A stretch of DNA of 64,000 bases from Yersinia aldovae ATCC 35236 (GTDB lineage: Bacteria; Pseudomonadota; Gammaproteobacteria; Enterobacterales; Enterobacteriaceae): NCBI RefSeq assembly GCF_000173735.1, contig NZ_ACCB01000002.1, positions 144,316 through 208,315 of the forward strand, given 5' to 3'. Positions 57,598 to 64,000 of the stretch are shown here, piece after piece. The first letter of the stretch is position 1. The number at the start of each line of letters is the position of its first letter. A program made the position numbers and the translations under genes. The notes below the pieces were generated by a model. The model was not told the DNA's origin. It searched no databases and was given only the letters and a program-made list of their open reading frames with translations.

Positions 57598-57846
57598 TTA
57601 ACTTCTCAGTTTTCGATAAGCAAACAACACAACCAACGAACCTATCACTGCTACGACAAAGCTACCGAAATTAAAACCGTCAACTTTGCCCATACCAAAG
57701 AATGTACTGATATAACCGCCGACCAATGCACCAACCACCCCAAGAATTACGGTCATAATAAATCCACCGCCATCCTCTCCGGGCATAATCCATTTAGCCA
57801 GAACACCAGCGATAAGACCAAAAATAATCCAAGATAGTATGCCCAT
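57598..57846 (-). CDS. yeaQ: GlsB/YeaQ/YmgE family small membrane protein
   Basis: An 82-residue membrane protein with three hydrophobic segments and Gly-rich helices (IFGLIAGVLAKWIMPGEDGG, then VGALVGGYIST), the transglycosylase-associated or general-stress family. I chose the ATG at 57846 because GGAGGGAGTT directly precedes it, and 82 residues equals E. coli YeaQ. The in-frame ATG 12 bases earlier lies inside that ribosome site. The function is unknown; it is usually sigma-S controlled. Confidence 0.88.
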   Translation of the reverse strand: MGILSWIIFGLIAGVLAKWIMPGEDGGGFIMTVILGVVGALVGGYISTFFGMGKVDGFNFGSFVVAVIGSLVVLFAYRKLRS

Positions 57847-57987
57847 AACTCCCTCCATAAATTAATATTTTTTGGCAGCTGATTTGATTATTCAGTAAGA
57901 ATACACCACTCAAACTGCCACCTACATGATCAAGTTAAGACCCTAATAACAAAATCTGCAAATCAGACCAGTGTGACCAGAAATGGA

Positions 57988-59091
57988 TTAAATAACAGCC
58001 TGACGCGGGGTGAAAATGTGATTAACACCATGTAACTTAAGTTTCTCCAGTAAATCATACCCCCCATTTGGCTCCCTATGTGCAAACTCCCGCTCGCTAG
58101 TAAAGACAGGGCTTGCCCAATATAAATTAACCGGATCACCCTGTTGCGGAGGCAATATAAGATGCTCTGCATCAGCATATAATATAGTCGATAAGATATA
58201 GCCCTCATAGCCTTGGGGAGCAACCTCTGACGCTAAAGTGTGGCCTTCACCCAACCAGGTAATTTTGCTCCAGGGAACATGCGCAAAGCCCGCCAGTGCG
58301 CTGGCCATATGTATCGCATTGTCTTCATTAACGTATTGACTATCGATGGCTATTGCCATCTCCATGCGCCGATATTGAGTTGCATCGTCATTAAATAATA
58401 TTTCAACCCAAGGCTGTGGGCGAATACTAACCCCTAATGTCAGGAAATAATATATCCCATCTTTTTCATGCTGGGAGATAGCCATAGGGGGCCACTTCCC
58501 CTGATCAATAGCAAAATACTTCAATGAGGGGCCAAAGTGCTGCTCATAATATTGAATATATTCGAGCTGTAGTGCAGGCCACGGATTTCCCATCTCTTGT
58601 TGCCAGGTGCGCCAGAATTGCCTCGTTTGCTGTGCAAGCGCATATTGTTTGTTGGTTGAGGCCGACCCCAGTGGTAATGTTAGCGGATTATCTTTAATAC
58701 AACTGGCAGAATAGTAAACTGAATGATCAATATATAAACTCCAACCGGGAATGATTGCCAGCAATTGCTCCTGATACCATAACGCGGCCCCATCATCACT
58801 TTCTGTCCAGATGATAGAAATAAGTTGCGGATCAAGTTCGGCCTCACCGGTAACATTTCGGCAAAACTCTGCCACCAATCGAGGTGCTAATCCTCGTTCT
58901 ATTTCTGTATTATCCGCTGATTGTGGTGCTGCGACCAAATTTCGTACCCAACAAGCTCGGACAGGAAAACGTTCTTCAAATGCTTCCTGTGGATAGATAT
59001 AGAAATACACAACACGCTGATCTTGTTGTACTACGGCTACCAATGTTTGGTTTTCGTTACTGACTTCGGCCAGTACTTCAGATTCTCTCAT
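57988..59091 (-). CDS. Suppressor-of-fused (SUFU) domain protein
   Basis: A 367-residue soluble protein. The second half carries the SUFU-type domain: GIYYFLTLGVSIRPQPWVEI, MAIAIDSQYVNEDNAIHMAS, and the end VNLYWASPVFTSEREFAHRE. The N-terminal half (~1-160) is less recognisable, though WTESDDGAALWYQEQ could bind a partner. In bacteria SUFU domains are often found as immunity proteins of contact-dependent or secreted toxins. No toxin gene is beside it here; the divergent neighbour is yajD (HNH). Confidence 0.7.
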   Translation of the reverse strand: MRESEVLAEVSNENQTLVAVVQQDQRVVYFYIYPQEAFEERFPVRACWVRNLVAAPQSADNTEIERGLAPRLVAEFCRNVTGEAELDPQLISIIWTESDDGAALWYQEQLLAIIPGWSLYIDHSVYYSASCIKDNPLTLPLGSASTNKQYALAQQTRQFWRTWQQEMGNPWPALQLEYIQYYEQHFGPSLKYFAIDQGKWPPMAISQHEKDGIYYFLTLGVSIRPQPWVEILFNDDATQYRRMEMAIAIDSQYVNEDNAIHMASALAGFAHVPWSKITWLGEGHTLASEVAPQGYEGYILSTILYADAEHLILPPQQGDPVNLYWASPVFTSEREFAHREPNGGYDLLEKLKLHGVNHIFTPRQAVI

Positions 59092-59417
59092 ATCACCTCA
59101 ACTGCTTCGGCAAAGGGTTTCAGGCGGAATGCGTTTATTGCCTGTCGCATAAATAGACTTATTAATTGAAACTTGTTATCTCATGCGAACAGTGTAAAAC
59201 GTCTTATCCCTTTAAATCATCAGCAAAAGTCTCAAAAATTCGCTCAATAAATTTTAGCTCAGATATTGTGTATTTATATAGCTAATTCAATATGTTCCTA
59301 CCGTATTAGAGACTAATCTTAGGATGTAGCCTAAATATTTTCCTCGAATCGTGGGTAGTCCACCATAGACTTTCACGTTAAAATGAAGATATTACTCTAC
59401 GCAATATTGAAGGTTAC
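59092..59417. other. Divergent intergenic region SUFU gene/yajD
   Basis: About 325 bases, AT-rich in the right part. It holds promoters for both genes by position; no repeat or operator was recognised. Confidence 0.4.
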
Positions 59418-59759
59418 ATGGCATATATACCGAAGAATTACTCTCGATTGGAAAGCGGTTATCGGGAGAAGGCACTGAAGATCTTTCCGTGGGTGTGTGG
59501 TAAATGTTCGCGGGAGTTTGTTTATTCAAATCTACGTGAACTGACAGTTCACCATATTGACCACGATCACAGCAATAATCCTGAAGATGGCAGCAATTGG
59601 GAGATGTTATGTCTCTTTTGTCATGATCATGAACACTCCAAATATACTGAAGCAGATCTATATGGTTCGACAGTGATCGCCGGTGATGACGCGCAGGATG
59701 ACCAAGGGGTTGCTACCCACAATCCATTCGCTAATTTGAAGTCTTTAATGAAAAAATAA
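59418..59759 (+). CDS. yajD: HNH nuclease-like protein YajD
   Basis: A 113-residue HNH-type zinc protein close to E. coli YajD. The opening is MAYIPKNYSRLESGYREKAL; the zinc cysteines are CGKC and CLFC; the HNH core is VHHIDHDHSNNPEDGSNWEM with HDHEHSKY after it. It ends NPFANLKSLMKK. A nuclease activity is expected from the fold but the cellular role is unknown. Confidence 0.93.
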   Translation: MAYIPKNYSRLESGYREKALKIFPWVCGKCSREFVYSNLRELTVHHIDHDHSNNPEDGSNWEMLCLFCHDHEHSKYTEADLYGSTVIAGDDAQDDQGVATHNPFANLKSLMKK

Positions 59760-59767
59760 ATGACGCT

Positions 59768-59790
59768 GGCCGTGCCTTTGAATCACGGCC
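59768..59790 (+). terminator. Hairpin after yajD
   Basis: GGCCGTG-N9-CACGGCC, a 7-bp stem 8 bases past the yajD stop, followed by TTCAATAATC. The weak T tract makes it a moderate terminator. The rest of the gap to dld (to 60100) is AT-rich with no recognised gene. Confidence 0.6.
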
Positions 59791-60100
59791 TTCAATAATC
59801 ATTTGTTTTATATTTAGCCATATAAATTAAATACCTTATTAATCAGTCACATTATTAGATTTTACTCTATATCCTCTCGCTTTATGACCAAAATGCTTAG
59901 TGATGTATCTGAAAGATTTGCTAAGAATGATTGCAGATTTAATAATGTGATACTGTTCACAAAGCAAACGATTTCTCAGGAAACCCCTCGCTCCCTCATG
60001 TTTACTTCATGGCAGGAAAAATATTTACCTTTCTTATAAAGACGATTGTGGGTGCAAAACCCAAATACATGGTTAGCACCATAATCAGGAAGCCAAACCT

Positions 60101-61816
60101 ATGAAGCCATTCAATGATGAAAAAACACAAACTTTTCTGGCCCAATTGCAGCATATTGTTGGAGCGCGCTACCTACTGAGCGGTGATCGCCAAACCGAGC
60201 GTTATCGTACCGGTTTTCGGTCCGGTTCAGGTGCTGCACTCGCCGTAGTATTTCCTTCAACGTTATTGCAACAATGGCAGATATTACAAGCGTGTGTGGC
60301 TGCGGATACCATTGTTATTATGCAAGCGGCGAATACCGGGCTAACGGAAGGTTCTACACCTAGCGGAAATGATTACGACCGACCCATTGTGATATTGAAT
60401 ACATTACGCCTCAATCAAATCCAATTGCTCAACGATGGTAAGCAAGTCATAGGTTTTCCTGGTAGCACACTGAATCAACTGGAAAAAAGATTAAAACCTT
60501 ATGATCGTGAACCTCACTCCGTCATTGGTTCTTCCTGCATTGGTGCATCTGTCGTTGGGGGAATATGTAATAACTCAGGGGGGTCACTGGTACAGCGCGG
60601 CCCGGCTTACACCGAAATGGCGCTGTACGCACAAATTGATGAACAAGGTGAGTTGCAACTCATCAATCATTTAGGCATTAGCTTAGGCATTACGCCAGAA
60701 GAGATCCTGGTGCGACTGGAACAGGGAAAATATCATGCCAGTGATATTGAGCATGACTCACAGCAAGCCTCAGACCATGAATATGCTACTCGGGTGAGGG
60801 ATATTGATGCCCCAACACCATCGCGTTTTAACGCCGATCCCCGGCGTTTATTCGAAGCATCGGGCTGTGCCGGGAAATTAGCTGTTTTCGCTGTACGGCT
60901 GGATACTTTCCCCAGAGAGAAGCGACAGCAAGTATTTTATATCGGGACGAATCAAACTCAGGTTTTGACTGAATTACGCCGTACTATTTTACGTGACTTC
61001 AAGCATTTGCCGGTCGCTGGCGAATATATGCATCGTGATATTTTTGATATTGCAGAAGTGTACGGTAAAGATACGTTTATTATGATCAATAGTATGGGTA
61101 CCAATAACATACCTCGCTTCTTCACTTTAAAAGGTAAAATTGATGCCCGTCTCAGTAAAGTTCCTTTTCTGGTCGACAATCTGACAGACAGAGTAATGCA
61201 AGGCTTTAGTCAGATTCTCCCCAACCATTTACCAAAGCGTCTTAAGACTTATCGTAATAAATATGAACATCACCTGATGCTAAAAATGTCCGGGGAGGGT
61301 ATCGCGGAAGCACAGCAATTTTTGCGCGATTTTTTCGCGACCGCAGAAGGTAATTTTATTACCTGCACCACAGATGAAGGCAAAAAAGCTTTCTTACATC
61401 GTTTTGCCGCCGCAGGTGCAGCGGTGCGTTATCACGCAGTACATGCAGATAAAGTAGAAGACATTCTGGCACTGGATATTGCGCTACGACGTAATGAGGA
61501 GGATTGGTTCGAGACACTGCCTACAGAAATTGATAATTGCCTGGTGGCAAAACTCTATTATGGTCATTTTCTGTGTCACGTTTTTCATCAAGATTATATT
61601 GTTAAAAAAGGCGTCGATACTCACGCATTAAAACAAAAAATGTTAGCGCTGTTGAATGATAAAGGGGCGGAATACCCAGCAGAACACAATGTAGGTCATC
61701 TCTATCTGGCAAAACCTGCGCTAAAAATGTTTTATCAACAGATAGATCCAACTAATAGTTTTAATCCGGGCATTGGTCAAACCTCAAAACTCAAACACTG
61801 GCAGTACAAAGAGTGA
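60101..61816 (+). CDS. dld: Quinone-dependent D-lactate dehydrogenase Dld
   Basis: A peripheral-membrane FAD enzyme that oxidises D-lactate to pyruvate and passes electrons to quinone. It has 571 residues, as in E. coli. The FAD-binding part is YRTGFRSGSGAALAVVFPST, then MQAANTGLTEGSTPSG, and PHSVIGSSCIGASVVGGICN. The membrane-binding domain lies in residues ~270-425 (VPFLVDNLTDRVMQGFSQIL, Lys/Arg-rich), and the cap ends DPTNSFNPGIGQTSK. The downstream neighbour pbpG is the same as in E. coli but is convergent. Confidence 0.96.
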   Translation: MKPFNDEKTQTFLAQLQHIVGARYLLSGDRQTERYRTGFRSGSGAALAVVFPSTLLQQWQILQACVAADTIVIMQAANTGLTEGSTPSGNDYDRPIVILNTLRLNQIQLLNDGKQVIGFPGSTLNQLEKRLKPYDREPHSVIGSSCIGASVVGGICNNSGGSLVQRGPAYTEMALYAQIDEQGELQLINHLGISLGITPEEILVRLEQGKYHASDIEHDSQQASDHEYATRVRDIDAPTPSRFNADPRRLFEASGCAGKLAVFAVRLDTFPREKRQQVFYIGTNQTQVLTELRRTILRDFKHLPVAGEYMHRDIFDIAEVYGKDTFIMINSMGTNNIPRFFTLKGKIDARLSKVPFLVDNLTDRVMQGFSQILPNHLPKRLKTYRNKYEHHLMLKMSGEGIAEAQQFLRDFFATAEGNFITCTTDEGKKAFLHRFAAAGAAVRYHAVHADKVEDILALDIALRRNEEDWFETLPTEIDNCLVAKLYYGHFLCHVFHQDYIVKKGVDTHALKQKMLALLNDKGAEYPAEHNVGHLYLAKPALKMFYQQIDPTNSFNPGIGQTSKLKHWQYKE

Positions 61817-61943
61817 TAAAACCATAAGGACTAAATAGGATTAGGTATTATCTGAATTCTGCTCTGTAACCACCAAATTTGTGTCAGACAAACTATAGTC
61901 ATATTACGTAGGTTGATTTCAATACTGAGTCTGGGAGAACAAT

Positions 61944-62027
61944 ATGAGGATTATACTGTGGATTATTGCCATAATTTTTATTGTTGGCTTACTGACAATA
62001 ACCGGTGTGTTTAAATTAATTTTTTAG
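61944..62027 (+). CDS. yohP: Small membrane protein YohP
   Basis: A 27-residue single-helix membrane protein. It begins MRIILWIIAIIFIVGLL and ends TITGVFKLIF. E. coli YohP has the same length and the same GLLxxTGVFKxIF ending. GGGAGAA lies 5-11 bases before the ATG. It lies in the 300-base gap between dld and pbpG. In E. coli YohP is a known model for post-translational insertion; its role is unknown. Confidence 0.88.
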   Translation: MRIILWIIAIIFIVGLLTITGVFKLIF

Positions 62028-62118
62028 TACTTATCAAAGAGAGATAAGCGGTCACCTACAACCTGCGTAATTTGCAATTTCAAGCACAAATTCCGCAAGT
62101 TAATAGCTATATATCCTC

Positions 62119-63054
62119 TTATTCTGATACTTGAGCTAAACGCCCCTGAGCATCTTTCTGCTGGCGATAACTTTTAGCAGCCCCTGGAATAGGGGCTGCT
62201 TTGCCTGTTTCCATCCAACTACGCAAGCGATTAGCATCGGCAAAATGGGTATATTTACCAAAAGCATCCAACACCACTAAGGCAACGGGGCGATTACCAA
62301 TGACCGTTCGCATCGCCAAGCAGTGACCAGCCTGATTGGTAAAGCCGGTTTTGGTGAGTTGAATGTTCCATTTATCGTTGTAAACCAAATGGTTAGTATT
62401 ACGGAATGGCAATGTATAATTCGGTTCACGGAAGGTCGCCATTTTCTCAGTGGTCGTACTCAGCTGACCAATCAGTGGGTATTGTTTGCTCGCCATCAGC
62501 ATTTTAGTTAAGTCTCGTGCTGTCGAAACATTATTAATCGACAGACCAGTTGGCTCGACATAACGTGTGTGGGTCATACCAAGTGACTTAGCTTTAGCAT
62601 TCATCGCTTTTATAAATGCGTTATAGCCCCCCGGATAGTGATGTGCCAGGCTGGCCGCGGCACGGTTTTCAGACGACATCAACGCCAATAACAGCATATC
62701 TTTACGGCTGATTTCACTGTTCACCCTAACCCGTGAAAATACACCTTTTAATTCTTTAGTTTGATGAATATCTACTGAAATAACCTCATCAAGCGGTAAT
62801 TTGGCATCCAGAACAACCATCGCCGTCATCAGTTTGGTTATCGAGGCAATCGGCACCACTTCATCAATATTATTGGCATAAATGACTTTATTAGTTTGTA
62901 AATCAACCACCATCGCACTGCCGGATGCCAGTTCCAAAGGCGCTTTCCCTTTGGCAACTGCCGTTCCTCCACTGGCAGTTGCTAAAGGAACAACACTGAT
63001 ACCGGTGGATAAAAGCAAAAAACTCAATAGTGCAAAACGGATTTTTACATGCAT
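62119..63054 (-). CDS. pbpG: D-alanyl-D-alanine endopeptidase PBP7
   Basis: Periplasmic serine peptidase that cuts peptide cross-links in murein. The signal peptide is ~27 residues ([20 protein letters not shown]). The active-site motifs of penicillin-binding proteins are all present: Ser71-Ile-Thr-Lys74 (SITK), Ser128-Glu-Asn130 (SEN) and Lys235-Thr-Gly237 (KTG). It has 311 residues (310-313 in enterics). It has no C-terminal membrane anchor. Confidence 0.95.
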   Translation of the reverse strand: MHVKIRFALLSFLLLSTGISVVPLATASGGTAVAKGKAPLELASGSAMVVDLQTNKVIYANNIDEVVPIASITKLMTAMVVLDAKLPLDEVISVDIHQTKELKGVFSRVRVNSEISRKDMLLLALMSSENRAAASLAHHYPGGYNAFIKAMNAKAKSLGMTHTRYVEPTGLSINNVSTARDLTKMLMASKQYPLIGQLSTTTEKMATFREPNYTLPFRNTNHLVYNDKWNIQLTKTGFTNQAGHCLAMRTVIGNRPVALVVLDAFGKYTHFADANRLRSWMETGKAAPIPGAAKSYRQQKDAQGRLAQVSE

Positions 63055-63365
63055 GTTAGTCAGCTTAAATAGGTTATCGGGAGTGATTATGGTTGGTTCG
63101 GCGCATTATAAATTACAGCAATATTCTGCGCACCACACATTCTTAAAATCATTGTTACAAAGATTAAAGCCGATCCTATTTCGCTCAATGGTAAACACTG
63201 CCGTCTATTTTGAAAGATAGTGTTCGTTGATAAAATAGTCAAAATATAGAATGTATAAATCTAAACCTACTCTCAATGAGGTTAAAAAAGATACCTGACC
63301 GATTAGAAATTGCCCTATAATTAATGATATAAATTCTCAAATAAAAACCAGCCTAGGAGGTAAAT
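63055..63365. other. Intergenic region upstream of pbpG
   Basis: About 310 AT-rich bases between two divergent genes. It must hold both promoters; nothing else was recognised. Confidence 0.4.
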
Positions 63366-63542
63366 ATGGGAACAACAATTTTTGGTATTCTCTTTGGTGT
63401 GTTTCTTATTGCCGCAGGTCTGGCTGACATTCATGATGAAAACTTGGCATCACTGACATTTTGGGTCGATGCATTACTGATTTTAGTCGGCGCAGTATTC
63501 CTGCTTGGTATTGCCAAATTTATTGGCCGCAAAAGAAAATAA
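63366..63542 (+). CDS. Small two-helix membrane protein
   Basis: A 58-residue frame with a perfect ribosome site (TAGGAGG, 5 bases spacing). Two hydrophobic segments, TIFGILFGVFLIAAGLA and VDALLILVGAVFLLGIA, flank a short acidic loop DIHDEN, and the protein ends in a basic tail KFIGRKRK. A strong terminator follows 36 bases after the stop, so it is a stand-alone gene. I do not recognise the family. Confidence 0.78.
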   Translation: MGTTIFGILFGVFLIAAGLADIHDENLASLTFWVDALLILVGAVFLLGIAKFIGRKRK

Positions 63543-63578
63543 CCACAGGTTATTAAAATAGTCGCTGGTGGTTACCAT

Positions 63579-63603
63579 AAAAGGTGCAGAACGCACCTTT
63601 TTA
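63579..63603 (+). terminator. Terminator of the small membrane protein gene
   Basis: AAAAGGTGC-agaac-GCACCTTTT, a 9-bp stem followed by TT; typical size and position. Confidence 0.88.
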
Positions 63604-63973
63604 CGACCAGCTAAGCGATTTGTGTTAAATCTAGCGGCTAAATTATGTCAAATCTGTCATTACTCACGGGCTATCTCAAAGTCAATAGTCAAGCCGGTGA
63701 CATCAATTAAAGGTGGTTGATATGGCGGTTGGGTCAATTGACATCCATTTTAACTAGCCATCACCTTGTACGTCTCTGGATGTCATCAGATTGCTAACCT
63801 GTGCTTGTATAACCACCTCACCTAACGAGTAAATCTATTTAAAATGCCAGCACACTATAAACATAGTACTTAAATCAGACCCAAAAGATAACCATGATCA
63901 CTTTAAGATATACTTAGAGTCTGAAATTTATTATGAATATAAATGATCTATTATTTCTAAGAATAAAACACCG
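63604..63973. other. Non-coding right end of the window
   Basis: About 370 bases without a recognisable gene. On the minus strand a short fragment (PPLIDVTGLTIDFEIARE, ~63710-63658) has the look of a gene end, but it has no start or ribosome site here. Confidence 0.35.
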
Positions 63974-64000
63974 TTAGTTATTGGTTATTAGTTATTGGTT
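63974..64000 (+). repeat. 14-bp tandem repeat at the window edge
   Basis: TTAGTTATTGGTTA at 63974-63987 is repeated at 63988-64000 and runs off the end, so the copy number cannot be known. Confidence 0.7.

Noticed and set aside
57504..57837. Open frame at 57556-57837 on the plus strand
   Set aside because: Antisense to yeaQ, which has a strong ribosome site and clear family features.

Overview
The window looks like a chromosomal segment of a Yersinia species, an enteric gammaproteobacterium. Gene after gene matches an E. coli core gene closely, often with the same neighbours: mglB-galS-yeiB-folE, moeA-moeB, ompX/rhtA, dps-ybiI, glnHPQ, dinG with ybiB, yehZYXW, dld with pbpG. An ERIC-type element and a Yersinia-style extended RlmF N-terminus support the genus. 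Species was not determined and the genus is an inference. No tRNA, rRNA, CRISPR array, IS element or prophage was seen.

Layout. 1-8.4 kb: the end of the galactose uptake locus (mglB, galS with CRP and Gal operators), yeiB, folE, an MFS exporter with a PtrR-like LysR gene, and the formaldehyde detoxification pair frmA-frmB. 8.4-14.7 kb: a clearly AT-rich island with a RiPP (ribosomally made, modified peptide) locus. It holds a 66-residue precursor ending in aromatic residues, a MacB-type permease, an HlyD-type adaptor, an ABC ATPase, and a radical SAM/SPASM maturase of the Xye (Xenorhabdus/Yersinia/Erwinia) cyclophane-forming type. The maturase is split by a frameshift. 14.7-23.6 kb: kgtP, a DUF924 gene, moeAB, a secreted M60 (enhancin-like) metallopeptidase with two carbohydrate-binding repeats, and ybiT. 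23.8-31.8 kb: a degenerate M24 protein with a CDF-type membrane protein, a hydrolase, a probably Fur-controlled lipoprotein, ompX, rhtA, a GNAT gene broken by a 13-bp duplication, dps and ybiI. 31.9-40.1 kb: glnHPQ with NtrC and sigma-54 sites and an ERIC element between glnH and glnP, then rlmF (frameshifted), ybiB, aqpZ and dinG. 40.4-53.6 kb: a porin, yedA, the osmoprotectant transporter yehZYXW (yehW frameshifted), a Gfo/Idh/MocA oxidoreductase, sseA, yehS (frameshifted), and three decayed genes or gene pairs (lyase-like, adiC, urtDE). 53.8-64 kb: phnCDEE, yeaQ, a suppressor-of-fused domain protein, yajD, dld, yohP, pbpG and a small membrane protein.

The most interesting system is the RiPP locus: peptide, maturase and a three-part exporter in one direction, with a hairpin after the peptide gene. 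The maturase frame changes exactly at an A_AAA_AAC heptamer. That is a textbook -1 slippery site, but it is also a homopolymer. Three other genes (rlmF, yehW, yehS) are each restored by changing one homopolymer by one base, so base-calling error has to be weighed against real decay. The remnants of adiC, urtDE and a lyase-like gene, and the 13-bp duplication in the GNAT gene, are not explained by homopolymer errors and look like true gene loss.
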